Positions 1 through 8,322 are shown, counted from the stretch's first letter. The stretch: DNA of 58,926 nucleotides from Candidatus Aenigmatarchaeota archaeon (GCA_018304615.1 JAGVVV010000006.1:1-58926), one strand, 5' to 3'. Numbers and translations: made by a program. The notes: a model not told the origin generated them from the letters alone.

Positions 1-185
1 TAAGAAAATTTCTGAAAAATTGGATAAAAAAAATGGAATAATATACTATAAATCTATTCTATAGTTTTGATATTTTACTTCCATCTGTCTTGCGTCTTAA
101 ACTTCTTTTTTGTAGATCTTCTGTTTCTGATTCTTTGTTTTGCAGTTTTCATTAACTCTAAATTGGTTTTTTGTTAATAACCTTA

Positions 186-225
186 TGCGGGAGGTGTGCT
201 CTCTGGCTGGACTACAGACCGAGAG
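186..225 (+). repeat. box A repeat copy with hairpin
   Basis: The 11-base box TGCGGGAGGTG (186-196), extended to TGCGGGAGGTGTGCT exactly as in the copy at 17081, is followed by an imperfect hairpin (arms about 199-206 and 219-225, one bulged T). It is an outlying copy of the family clustered at 17000-20212 and lies about 50 bases before the gene at 278. I see nothing else in the AT-rich stretch 1-277 except an A+T-rich region that may hold a promoter. Confidence 0.6.
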
Positions 226-277
226 TATTAAAGTATGTGTTAAAACAAATATCAAAAATAGAAAATAGGATGGAATA

Positions 278-610
278 ATGAAAACAAAAAGAGAAACTGC
301 AAATGTTCCTCAAGCTACTGTAAGAAAGAAGTTTCTAGGTCTAATCCTTAGTCTAGTTTCATTTGGGATAGCGCTGAAGACAATGGATGAAGTGTTCGAG
401 AGAGCCATCGACAAGTGGATCAACTGCTATCAATGGCCTGTGGTATTCAATGCATCATACCAATCGTGGTACACCGTTCAAGGCTGTATGAATCTGTGGG
501 GGGCTGAGATAATATCTTTCATATGGATTGGATTGAGTACAGTTGCCGCCGTAACATTTGCCTATCTTCTAGGAAGAGAAGACAGTGATTCCGTTGCTCG
601 AAAAAATTAA
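278..610 (+). CDS. hypothetical two-helix membrane protein
   Basis: The 110-residue product has a basic N-terminus and two hydrophobic segments, around residues 20-35 and 78-96, with a polar, tryptophan-rich stretch between them that probably lies outside the membrane. I recognise no family. It starts at an ATG after an A-rich leader. It sits between a box A repeat (186) and an intron-containing tRNA on the other strand, so it may be accessory. Confidence 0.55.
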   Translation: MKTKRETANVPQATVRKKFLGLILSLVSFGIALKTMDEVFERAIDKWINCYQWPVVFNASYQSWYTVQGCMNLWGAEIISFIWIGLSTVAAVTFAYLLGREDSDSVARKN

Positions 611-658
611 CAGACCGTTTTCTGACTTATTTTTTGAGCCTCGAGCGGGAATAGAAAA

Positions 659-764
659 GCCCCAGAGGGGAATTGCACCCCTGACCTTGTCTATAAGACT
701 TAGTCTGCTTACCATGCTTACGCCGACAATGTCGTACACGCTCTACTAACTGAGCTACTGAGGC
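659..764 (-). tRNA. tRNA with intron-like insertion, anticodon unresolved (possibly Thr)
   Basis: Reading the minus strand, the acceptor arms (GCCTCAG and CTGGGGC) pair fully, the D-stem (GCTC/GAGC) is intact and the T-arm (AGGGG/CCCCT) is good. About 30 extra bases lie in the anticodon region, so an intron is likely, but I could not place splice sites or the anticodon with confidence. The GCC start and U discriminator fit archaeal tRNA-Thr, which is only a guess. A tRNA finder with archaeal intron support would settle it. Confidence 0.75.
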
Positions 765-830
765 ATAAAAATTAGATAGAAATTCCAATAATTTAAACTA
801 AAGGAAATTAAATTCCAGCTCTAGTTTTCC

Positions 831-1304
831 TCATTTCATCTTCCAGTTCATCAGAAGCATTGGTATTCCGAGTAAGATTGCTGCGGCAAGGAAGTAATTG
901 TCAGGGAACCAGCTTGTGACCAAAAGGCCAAAGGCTATGTTCGTCAAGCCAAATGCAGTCGCTTGTGACATCTTCATCTCATGCCCTGTTGCGAATCTGG
1001 CAGCACCGAAAGTTAGGAAATAAACTGCTAGTATCGCAGACATCGGAGCCTGAACATAACCTGTCAATATGGCGACAGAAAGAACTACGAACACTCCTGT
1101 TGCAGCTCTCCAAGCCATCATAACAGAGTCAGGCATCTTCTTGCCCCATGATTTCCCAATACTCCATGTGGATATCAAGATCACTACAATCCAGATAGCC
1201 CATGCGAAAGTTTCAGAGAATCCTTGTTGAACGAAGAAGTTAGTTGCAGCGAATCCAACAAGGTACACTAGAGCCCAAAGCATCCTAGTTTGTTCACCTG
1301 TCAT
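831..1304 (-). CDS. hypothetical polytopic membrane protein
   Basis: The 157-residue product has about five hydrophobic helices separated by short basic loops (for example SIGKSWGKK and FATGHEMKMS) and a C-terminal basic tail. There are no catalytic-looking motifs and I recognise no family. It is a single gene between a tRNA and the UMP kinase gene, transcribed in the same direction as the latter. Confidence 0.6.
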   Translation of the reverse strand: MTGEQTRMLWALVYLVGFAATNFFVQQGFSETFAWAIWIVVILISTWSIGKSWGKKMPDSVMMAWRAATGVFVVLSVAILTGYVQAPMSAILAVYFLTFGAARFATGHEMKMSQATAFGLTNIAFGLLVTSWFPDNYFLAAAILLGIPMLLMNWKMK

Positions 1305-1366
1305 TAAAACTGATTTGATTTGACCCCTTAAAAAGATTTTCGGCGCTTCTAAACGATGGAAAATAT

Positions 1367-2038
1367 TTATTCGATAACAGTACCGTGATGTTTACCTTTA
1401 ACAGCAGAAAGAATCTCACTGGGTTTCTTTCCGTCCAATATGATTGTCCTTATCTTCCATCTTTTAAGCGACTGGGCAGCCCTCAGGTCAAAAAGCTTGT
1501 ATTTCCCAGGCGTCTGCTCATTTTTCGACATTATCTTCAGGAATTGGTTGTAAGTCAGTCTGGAAAATTTCTTCGCGTTTCTGTTTTTCTTAGGATCCGC
1601 AGAGTAAACTCCGTCAACATTCGTCGCTTTAATGATAAGGTCGGCTCCGACTACGTGAGCATACAAGGCCAAGTCATAATCAGTGGAATGTCCAGGTTCG
1701 AAAGCACCGCAGACAAGAATCTTCCTTCCGAATTCACGCTTTATCCGGCGGAGATTTGTCAGAACTACGGGAAAAGCTTTTTTTCCAAGTGCGGCAACCA
1801 ATGTCATGGCGGTGAGCTTAGTCGCAGCTATCCCAACCCAGTCTGTAGAAACACCGTCAGCACCTAATGATCTGGCAATATTCTGATAGATTCTAGAAGT
1901 AGACCCTCCGCCTGTTACCACAAGCAACTTATGGCCGTCTCTCTTCAGTTTTCTCAGAACATCCACATATTTTTTGAAATTCCGTGTGTCAAGCTTCCTA
2001 GTGAGAAGAGAACCGCCAATGCGGATTGCGACTTTCAT
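1367..2038 (-). CDS. pyrH: UMP kinase (archaeal type)
   Basis: The product phosphorylates UMP to UDP in pyrimidine nucleotide synthesis. It is an amino-acid-kinase-fold protein of 223 residues, the usual archaeal length. Visible motifs are the N-terminal glycine loop AIRIGGSLL (4-12), VVTGGGSTSR (40-49), the UMP-contacting PGHSTD (115-120) and ATNVDGVYSADPKK (138-151). The ATG start follows a short AT-rich leader shared divergently with the DipZ-like gene at 2105. Nothing looks truncated. Confidence 0.93.
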   Translation of the reverse strand: MKVAIRIGGSLLTRKLDTRNFKKYVDVLRKLKRDGHKLLVVTGGGSTSRIYQNIARSLGADGVSTDWVGIAATKLTAMTLVAALGKKAFPVVLTNLRRIKREFGRKILVCGAFEPGHSTDYDLALYAHVVGADLIIKATNVDGVYSADPKKNRNAKKFSRLTYNQFLKIMSKNEQTPGKYKLFDLRAAQSLKRWKIRTIILDGKKPSEILSAVKGKHHGTVIE

Positions 2039-2104
2039 AAAAATAATTTGTTTCAGTCCCTATTGAAGTTAATTTATTTATCGTCAAGTAAATAAATTGA
2101 TTAA

Positions 2105-3076
2105 ATGTTCGAATCTGATGCTCCTGAGTTCAAAGGAACCACTGATTGGATAAACTCGAAACCTCTAACGATGAAAAGTCTGAGAGGAAAAGTTGTATTT
2201 CTAGATTTCTGGACATACTCCTGCGTGAATTGCATAAGAACTATTCCTCATCTGAAAGAGCTTCATGATAAATATTCATCGAATAATTTGGTGATAATTG
2301 GAGTTCACACGCCTGAATTCGAATTTGAAAAGGAGACGAAAAACATAAAGGAAGCAGTGAAAAAGCACGGATTGAAATATCCGGTTGTCAATGATCCTGA
2401 GAATATCACTTGGAGGGAGTATGGAAATCAATACTGGCCAAGACAGACTTTGATAGATTCGAAAGGAATGATCAGGCTTGAGCATGTGGGTGAAGGAGGT
2501 TTTGATGAATTGGCAGGCAAAGTGATAGAACTGCTCGAAGAAAGTGGCAGTAAAATTAATGTTATTACAAAGGTAATGATAAAGAAGGAGAACATGACGA
2601 GCAGGATGATGACCGCAGTTTCACCGACGCCAGAGACTTATCTGGGCGAAGAAAGAAGTCCTGGCTTCGGAAACGGAGCTGTTTGCGTTCCAGAAGGTTG
2701 CGACAGGTATGTGGACATTCCAACCCATGAGAAAGACAAGGTCTATCTGAGCGGAGATTGGATCCAGGAAAAAGAGTTCATCAAGCATGTAGGAAAGGAA
2801 GGCTATGTTGCCTTGAAGTATTCTGCCCGTTCTGTAAACATAGTCCTGAAACCATTGGGAACAAAGCCATTCAAAGTGTGGATTCAGTTGGATGGAAAGT
2901 TTCTGACAAAAGATAATGCTGGAAAAGATCTCAAGTTTGAAAAGGATAAGAGCTACATACTCGTAGACAGGCCGGACATGTACAATATAGTTAATACTCA
3001 GAATTTCGAAACTCACGAAGTGAAAATAGTTACTGATTCGAAGGACTTTTCAATGTACACCTTCACGTTCGGATAA
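2105..3076 (+). CDS. thioredoxin-fold protein with DipZ-type C-terminal domain
   Basis: An N-terminal TlpA/AhpC-like thioredoxin domain (about residues 1-145) carries the redox pair C40-C43 in WTYSCVNCIR. The C-terminal part (about 180-323: GDWIQEKEF, GYVALKYSARSVNIVL) matches the beta-rich domain found at the end of DipZ/cytochrome-c-biogenesis thioredoxins. No signal peptide or membrane segment is visible, so it appears cytoplasmic unless exported otherwise. The neighbouring glutaredoxin, CcdA and TlpA genes point to thiol-disulfide exchange. The substrate is unknown. Confidence 0.85.
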   Translation: MFESDAPEFKGTTDWINSKPLTMKSLRGKVVFLDFWTYSCVNCIRTIPHLKELHDKYSSNNLVIIGVHTPEFEFEKETKNIKEAVKKHGLKYPVVNDPENITWREYGNQYWPRQTLIDSKGMIRLEHVGEGGFDELAGKVIELLEESGSKINVITKVMIKKENMTSRMMTAVSPTPETYLGEERSPGFGNGAVCVPEGCDRYVDIPTHEKDKVYLSGDWIQEKEFIKHVGKEGYVALKYSARSVNIVLKPLGTKPFKVWIQLDGKFLTKDNAGKDLKFEKDKSYILVDRPDMYNIVNTQNFETHEVKIVTDSKDFSMYTFTFG

Positions 3077-3101
3077 ATTTTTTTAATTAAAATAATGAAT
3101 C

Positions 3102-3392
3102 ATGAGAAAATATATTAAGGACAAAGTGGATATAATATTTTACGCGGGTGGAAATTTGAAGCATAAGATTATCGTTTATGGTGCTCCTTGGTGCCCTTGG
3201 TGCCACAGGGCGAAGGATTTTCTGAATGAGAGCAAGATAGAATTCGAGGACAGGGATGTCGACAAAAGGCCTGAATACGCTCAGGAAGTGATCAACAAAT
3301 CGGGACAGATGGGCATTCCTGTTATAGACATTGACGGCAACATTATAATTGGATTCAATAAGGACGCAATAAAGAAAGCCCTAGGACTCTAA
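3102..3392 (+). CDS. glutaredoxin-like protein
   Basis: A small thioredoxin-fold redox protein with an active site APWCPWCHRA (C31, C34) and the cis-proline loop MGIPVIDIDG. The region from about residue 21 to the end covers the whole glutaredoxin fold, so the first 20 residues may be an unneeded extension. A TTG near 3156, preceded by GGGTGGA, is a plausible alternative start. It lies 25 bases after the DipZ-like gene and is probably co-transcribed. Confidence 0.85.
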   Translation: MRKYIKDKVDIIFYAGGNLKHKIIVYGAPWCPWCHRAKDFLNESKIEFEDRDVDKRPEYAQEVINKSGQMGIPVIDIDGNIIIGFNKDAIKKALGL

Positions 3393-3418
3393 CTTCAGGC
3401 AAAGCTCACTCAACAGTA

Positions 3419-3450
3419 AAATATATAAAGTAGGACGTCCTATATATAGA
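3419..3450 (+). promoter_or_regulatory. TATA box with palindromic operator
   Basis: A TATA-like stretch (3419-3430) runs directly into the perfect 12-base palindrome TAGGACGTCCTA (3431-3442). The same arrangement and nearly the same palindrome occur at the PadR promoter (27661-27672), so both may bind the same PadR-type repressor. The likely target is the small gene at 3496. A second CCTATAGATAGG-like dyad lies at about 3485-3496. Confidence 0.55.
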
Positions 3451-3495
3451 GTGCCTGTTTCTCTAACTTTCATAGTTAGCCGATCCTATAGATAG

Positions 3496-3654
3496 GTGAC
3501 AAAAGTGAGAGGTAGAAAGAAATCAATGGAAACCCTGAGAAGGGGAACTAAAAAGGTAAAGACTAGGCAGAATATCTCAAACAATCTGAGAATGAATTTG
3601 ATGAAATATTACAAGTTCGACACGCTTCCTGAAAAGGTTACAGAAAAGAAGTGA
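3496..3654 (+). CDS. small basic protein, 52 aa
   Basis: An open frame with a GTG start (GTG at 3505 is an alternative) encodes a strongly basic protein (VRGRKKSMETLRRG near the start, KYYKFDTLPEKV near the end). It has its own TATA box and operator just upstream and ends 8 bases before the next gene, so it is probably expressed. I do not recognise it; the charge suggests nucleic-acid binding, which is inference only. Confidence 0.55.
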   Translation: MTKVRGRKKSMETLRRGTKKVKTRQNISNNLRMNLMKYYKFDTLPEKVTEKK

Positions 3655-3661
3655 AAGCTGA

Positions 3662-4162
3662 ATGAGGTTTTTCGAAAAGAAACTGAAAGAAGCAAGAACG
3701 ATGCCTGAGATATTCGAGGTAGTCAAGCTTGCAGTAGTCGAATCCCTGGGGATGGAGAGGGGAGGGTTGATGCTAGGACTGGCAGAACTCGGGGCTGGAA
3801 GAGACTTTCTGCTAGGAGCTTTCTATCCTGTCGGATCAAACATCATTGTCATGAACAAAACTCCTCTGAAGAGAATCACAGAAACTAATCCAAAATTATT
3901 CAAACCATATGTCTTTCATATCCTTCTCCATGAATACCTGCACACACTTGGATTCATTGACGAACAGGAATGCCAAGCTTATGCTTTCTTTATTTCAAAA
4001 GAACTATTCGGAGAAGATCACATCACCACAAGAATAGCTTACAACATGAAAGAATTCTTGCCAGAATTGTCTTATCCTGTTTATGGATGGTATCCGCCAA
4101 ACAGATTCAGCGTGGAGATAGTCGACGGCTTCGACCATTCGAACGTCAGTTACATCATGTAG
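3662..4162 (+). CDS. small zincin-like metalloprotease
   Basis: The 166-residue product carries HEYLH (90-94) followed by a glutamate-rich segment (E101, E103) before a helix (QAYAFFISKELF). This is the layout of a short gluzincin-type zinc site (HExxH plus downstream Glu). No signal peptide or membrane segment is visible, so it seems cytoplasmic. It follows the small basic gene at 3496 closely and probably shares its promoter. Peptidase activity is inferred from the motif alone. Confidence 0.65.
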   Translation: MRFFEKKLKEARTMPEIFEVVKLAVVESLGMERGGLMLGLAELGAGRDFLLGAFYPVGSNIIVMNKTPLKRITETNPKLFKPYVFHILLHEYLHTLGFIDEQECQAYAFFISKELFGEDHITTRIAYNMKEFLPELSYPVYGWYPPNRFSVEIVDGFDHSNVSYIM

Positions 4163-4982
4163 TTAGAAAATTTTCGTCAGAACTTCTTCCAATGGGGTGA
4201 GCTTTAAATTAAATTCCTTCTCGAGAATTTTCTCAGCGCCTTTCGATACTTCATTTGATACTCTGACAACAAACTCCTCAGCAGAAGTCATTTTCTCATT
4301 CCTCAGTGCTTCCTGGATTCCCTTCTCCAACTCTACAAACTTTTTCTTCGGCATCTTCCTAATCAGTTTCTTCTTAATCATTACCTTTGACACCATGTCC
4401 GCATACTGGTTGAATGAAAGCACTTTCGGACCGACCAAATCAAAAATCTCTTTTGTTTTCGTCCTGTCAACTACGGTCTTGAAGAATATTTTAGCGACAT
4501 CACCAATAAAAATAGGCTGCATAACATATTCTCCAGAGCCATAAACTGTCAGCAAACCTCTCTTGATATCTCCTATCAGTTTCGGAGTGAATTCATCGTT
4601 CTTTCCAATGATGTAAGAAGGCCTGAAGATTGTATAGTTCAAACCAGAGTTAATGATTTCTCGTTCGCCCAACCATTTGGAATAGAAATATGCTTCAAAA
4701 TTATTTTCCCTCACACCGAGTCCGCTGTTTGTGACTATTTTCTTTACTCCTGAATCTTTGCATGCGTCGACGATCTCCTTGACAAGGTGCCACGGCAAAG
4801 GCTTCACTGAAAGTTTGCCTGTCCATGTCTTCTAAAATCCTTATCTCAGAACCCAGATTTTTTATCAGATTTGCTGATTTCTCTGATCTGACGACAGCTA
4901 GAGTCCTAATCCGACCTTGAATCAAAGTAGGGATTATGCTCCTTCCTATGAACCCACTTGCACCGAGAATCGCTACTCTCAT
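4163..4982 (-). pseudogene. NAD(P)-dependent epimerase-like gene, frameshifted
   Basis: Two overlapping frames together make one NDUFA9/NmrA-like short-chain epimerase. The N-terminal piece (4701-4982) has the Rossmann signature AILGASGFIGRS; the C-terminal piece (4163-4807, GTG-initiated if separate) has VKKIVTNSGLG, the downstream YFYSKWLGE corresponding to the YxxxK region, and FRPSYIIG. The frame changes near 4800, and the usual segment between the NAD-binding half and the catalytic half is much shortened. This suggests a decayed gene with a deletion plus frameshift, though a sequencing error cannot be excluded. Confidence 0.75.
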
Positions 4983-5039
4983 AAAATTAGTTTGGTTTCA
5001 AAGGAAAATATATTAGCACTTTTAACCAATTCTCTTTAG

Positions 5040-5156
5040 TTGGTAAAAAAGCCGAAGACCCAAGAAGAATACTATTGTCATGCCTGCAATAGGACATATC
5101 CGGATTCAGGAATCTGTTCTGTCTGTGATGTTGCTCTAAAGAAGAAAGGCGGTTAA
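5040..5156 (+). CDS. mini zinc-ribbon protein, 38 aa
   Basis: A TTG-started frame encodes a tiny protein with two CxxC knuckles (YYCHACNRTYPD and GICSVCDVAL) spaced as in a treble-clef or zinc-ribbon fold. A TATA-like element (AAAATATATTA, about 5007-5017) lies about 25-30 bases upstream, consistent with a nearly leaderless transcript. Its function is unknown; such mini ribbons are common in archaea. Confidence 0.6.
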   Translation: MVKKPKTQEEYYCHACNRTYPDSGICSVCDVALKKKGG

Positions 5157-5161
5157 CTGAT

Positions 5162-5842
5162 TCAAATTGGAACTCCAAAAGTATTTCTATAAATCAACCA
5201 CAATCCAACTCCAATTAGAATTAAGGCATTTATTTTTGACATATGCGGAAGAAGTCTGGTCAAATGTTTCATTGTATATTCCTTTGAAGTTGCAAGAATG
5301 ACAGTAACTCCGATCATCATGATTCCCATACCCAATGCATATGAAAGAATAACAATTGATGCTGATAATAATCCGGAGGCTGCTATTGCAGCTACTACTA
5401 CAGATAAAAATATTGGAAGAGTACATCCGAATGAAGCTAGAGAATACATAATCCCATATTCATAAAATGAAAGTTTGCTTTGAAGTTTGAAGCCTTTTCT
5501 GACTGAAAAATGAATTCCAAAATTCCTATTGAAAAGTACAGCAATACCTACCACAATTAACAGTCCCCCTAAAATGGTTATCAAAGACGGAATATACCCA
5601 AGTAATTCTCTACCAAAAAAGGTGATTATCAAACCCAAAAGAACGTTCACTGAAATGAATCCTAACATAGCAAGAAAACCTGAACTCGCTCCTTCATACA
5701 AACCACTGACCAATCCTCTCTTTTTTTCTTTTTTTGTGAAATAGTAGGAAAGATAGGAAGTTAGGACTGCATAACCGCATGGATTTAGAAAAGAAACTGA
5801 TCCAGCCGCAAAAGCAAATCCGAGAAGTACTGGGTCGACCAT
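5162..5842 (-). CDS. ccdA: CcdA/DsbD-type thiol electron carrier
   Basis: A polytopic membrane protein of 226 residues with the two membrane cysteines of the CcdA family: C22 in FLNPCGY and C140 in ASFGCTLP. About six helices are visible. The family moves electrons from cytoplasmic thioredoxin across the membrane to extracytoplasmic thiol-redox proteins. The TlpA-like gene ends directly before its start (stop ending 5843, start 5842), so the two form an operon and TlpA is the probable partner. Confidence 0.85.
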   Translation of the reverse strand: MVDPVLLGFAFAAGSVSFLNPCGYAVLTSYLSYYFTKKEKKRGLVSGLYEGASSGFLAMLGFISVNVLLGLIITFFGRELLGYIPSLITILGGLLIVVGIAVLFNRNFGIHFSVRKGFKLQSKLSFYEYGIMYSLASFGCTLPIFLSVVVAAIAASGLLSASIVILSYALGMGIMMIGVTVILATSKEYTMKHLTRLLPHMSKINALILIGVGLWLIYRNTFGVPI

Positions 5843-6430
5843 TCACACTTCACCTAGAGCTGTCTTGAATGCCGTTTGCCACTTGTCAGCAGATATTACT
5901 CCCACGCCTTTGGTTACAATGATACCGTTCTGATCAATTATGTATTTTGTTGTTGTAGCTCTCACATTGTAGTCCCTAAGAACATCTATGTTTCCGTTTG
6001 TGAATGTCCAATCGTGAGCATGCTGATCTTTATAATTCTGAATCTGTTGCAAAGTTTCTCCGGTATCCAAATCAACAGCTATAAGTTCCACTCGCCCTTT
6101 GTATTGAGGATAAATCGAATCCAAAGTCTCGAATTCGTCCCTACAGAAAGGGCACCAAGTAGCCCAGAAATAAACAATAACAGGTTTTTTCTGATTTGTA
6201 AAATCACTCAGTCTCAACGTCTTACCATCACTTGTAGTAACAGTGAAATCAGGAGCCTTATCCCCTATATTCAAACCCACGCTAGAACCAGTTCCTGAAA
6301 CTTGAGAATAACCTCCCAAAACCTGATGAGAACTAAAATAACCAGTAAAATTAAGAATAGTAAAAACGGCGAAACCAGCAGCTGCTACAAGAACTAAAAC
6401 AGAAAGCAGGATGCTGAGTTTCATTTTCAT
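5843..6430 (-). CDS. membrane-anchored TlpA-like thioredoxin
   Basis: An N-terminal helix (MKMKLSILLSVLVLVAAAGF) anchors an extracytoplasmic redoxin domain with active site WATWCPFCRDE (C93, C96 from this start) and the preceding APDFTVTTSDGKTL strand typical of TlpA/ResA. I chose the ATG at 6430 because it begins the membrane helix and lies about 30-40 bases after a TATA-like ACTTAAATG; a frame upstream to 6502 adds residues unlike an N-terminus. It is co-transcribed with ccdA and probably reduces or isomerises surface protein disulfides. Confidence 0.85.
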   Translation of the reverse strand: MKMKLSILLSVLVLVAAAGFAVFTILNFTGYFSSHQVLGGYSQVSGTGSSVGLNIGDKAPDFTVTTSDGKTLRLSDFTNQKKPVIVYFWATWCPFCRDEFETLDSIYPQYKGRVELIAVDLDTGETLQQIQNYKDQHAHDWTFTNGNIDVLRDYNVRATTTKYIIDQNGIIVTKGVGVISADKWQTAFKTALGEV

Positions 6431-6538
6431 ATTAACCTTTACAAATAATGTAAAACTGGAAGCATTTAAGTCTTTTCCCACCAGGCAAAATTTAAGAGCC
6501 AATTGATGTCATTATTCTACATAGACAATAGTGATAAG

Positions 6539-7651
6539 ATGGAACTTGAAAACTTTTCTGATGAATTTGGTCCTGAGATGATTGTCGAAGTGTATGACAC
6601 CAAGACTAATATGAAAGGCGTTCTTGTCATTCACAATACTGCGCTCGGGCCAGGGAAGGGCGGAATCAGAATGACTCCTACCGTAAACGTGGAAGAAGTT
6701 TTCAGACTGGCTAGTACAATGACATGGAAGACTGCCCTAGCAGAACTGCCTTTTGGTGGAGCAAAATCAGGAATTATTGCAAATCCGAAAGAAATAACAA
6801 AGGAGCAGAAATTTGAACTGATAAAATCATTTGCCCGTGCGCTAAGATATCTTTCGCCGAGCAAGTATGTTGCAGCTCCAGACGTTAACACTGCCGAAGA
6901 AGAGATGGCCGTTTACGCAAAAGAAAATGGTTCGATGAAATCGGTCACAGGAAAACCAACGGACCTCGGTGGAATCCCGCATGAGTTAGGTTCAACTGGA
7001 TTTGGTGTCTATCATTCAACAAAAGTTGCAGTCGAACATATGGGAATGAGCCTGAAAGGAATCAAGTTTGCAATTGAGGGGTTCGGTAATGTTGGAGTCT
7101 TCGCCTCGAAATTCTTAACCGAAGGAGGAGCAAAATTAGTTGCAGTTTCTGATTCTAAAGGAGCGATTTACAATGATCAGGGAATTGACTTTGAAAACTT
7201 GAAAGAAGTGAAAGAAAAGACCGGCTCAGTCACTAATTACAGGCTTGGTGAAGTTTTGGATGGGAAGAAATTGTTTGAACTGCCTGTGGAAGTCCTGATT
7301 CCTGCAGCTCTTCCAGATGTGATAAACAAGTCGAATGTCAACAATGTAAAGGCAAAGATAGTAGTTGAAGCAGCGAACATACCAATGAAAGAGGACATTG
7401 AAGATACTTTGCACTGGAGGAAGATTCTAGTTGTCCCTGATTTTGTTGCAAATGCGGGTGGAGTAATCTCTTCGTATATTGAATTTGTTGACGGAACACC
7501 TCAGGACATGTTCAGGACTGTTGAAGAAAAAATAAAAAGGAACACGAAGCTTGTTTTGGAAAGAGCCGACAAAGATAAAGTCAAACCTAGGGATGCTGCA
7601 CTCAAGATTGCCAAAGACAGAGTGCTAGAAGCGATGAAGAGGAGAAAATGA
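6539..7651 (+). CDS. Glu/Leu/Phe/Val dehydrogenase
   Basis: An NAD(P)-dependent oxidative deaminase of amino acids. The dimerisation/substrate domain has GPGKGGIRM and the catalytic-lysine region TWKTALAELPFGGAKSGI; the Rossmann domain has EGFGNVGVF and ends with VPDFVANAGGVISSY. At 370 residues it is closer in length and N-terminus (MELENFSDEF) to leucine dehydrogenases than to 415-residue archaeal glutamate dehydrogenases, so substrate preference is open. The frame extends to TTG 6503, but MELENF aligns with family starts. It overlaps the NAD kinase gene by four bases. Confidence 0.9.
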   Translation: MELENFSDEFGPEMIVEVYDTKTNMKGVLVIHNTALGPGKGGIRMTPTVNVEEVFRLASTMTWKTALAELPFGGAKSGIIANPKEITKEQKFELIKSFARALRYLSPSKYVAAPDVNTAEEEMAVYAKENGSMKSVTGKPTDLGGIPHELGSTGFGVYHSTKVAVEHMGMSLKGIKFAIEGFGNVGVFASKFLTEGGAKLVAVSDSKGAIYNDQGIDFENLKEVKEKTGSVTNYRLGEVLDGKKLFELPVEVLIPAALPDVINKSNVNNVKAKIVVEAANIPMKEDIEDTLHWRKILVVPDFVANAGGVISSYIEFVDGTPQDMFRTVEEKIKRNTKLVLERADKDKVKPRDAALKIAKDRVLEAMKRRK

Positions 7652-8322
7652 GAGTTGCAGTTGTAGGCAAGCATAGGAGATACATAGAAGAGGAACTGCC
7701 AGAGTACGGGCTAAAACTTTCAAAGAAAAATCCTGATGTTGTCATATCATACGGAGGTGACGGGACGATTCTCAAATCTGAAAGAATGTATCCTGGAATT
7801 CCAAAAGTATTCATCCGGCATAGCTACCTCTGCGTCAAATGCCATGGTGACGAATACAGAAAGTATTTGAAGTATCTGAGCAAGAAAAAGTTCAAGACCG
7901 TGAAAGGGATCAAAGTAGAAGGTTCAGTGAAAGGGAAGAAATTAGGTGGGATGAACGAGATAAACATAGTCTCAGAAAAACCCATATTCGCAGTAAGATT
8001 TGACCTAATTGTTAACGGAAGATTAATCGCAAGAAATGTAATCGGAGACGGAGTAGTAGTCGCGACACCATTTGGCAGCCACGCGTACTTCTATTCGATT
8101 ACAAGGAAGACATTCAAGAAAGGTCTTGGAATAGCATTCAACAATCCAAGGAAAAAAATGAAAAATCTTATAGTGAAAGACAATTCTATAATCAAAGTAA
8201 AGATTTTGAGAGACGCTGGATGGATGATTGCAGACAACAATCCCAAGTTTGTTCACCTTAATGAAGGAGATGTCATCACAATAAATAAATCAAAGGGAAC
8301 TGCAAATATAATAAAATTTTAA
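7648..8322 (+). CDS. nadK: NAD kinase
   Basis: The product phosphorylates NAD to NADP. The 224-residue protein has the ATP-NAD kinase signature SYGGDGTIL (GGDG at 36-39), the conserved NE in GMNEINIVSEKP, and the second motif GDGVVVATPFGSHAYFYS. It is shorter than the usual 250-290 residues because the loop between domains is compact. Its ATG overlaps the TGA of the amino-acid dehydrogenase, so the two are translationally coupled and NADP(H) supply may match dehydrogenase use. Confidence 0.88.
   Translation: MRVAVVGKHRRYIEEELPEYGLKLSKKNPDVVISYGGDGTILKSERMYPGIPKVFIRHSYLCVKCHGDEYRKYLKYLSKKKFKTVKGIKVEGSVKGKKLGGMNEINIVSEKPIFAVRFDLIVNGRLIARNVIGDGVVVATPFGSHAYFYSITRKTFKKGLGIAFNNPRKKMKNLIVKDNSIIKVKILRDAGWMIADNNPKFVHLNEGDVITINKSKGTANIIKF

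Noticed and set aside
186-225. Transcription terminator for an upstream gene
   Set aside because: A hairpin is present but no T-run follows, and the box A sequence is a repeat found elsewhere.
1385-1867. Plus-strand frames of 160 and 67 codons opposite pyrH
   Set aside because: They lie entirely antisense to a clear UMP kinase gene and show no protein-like features.
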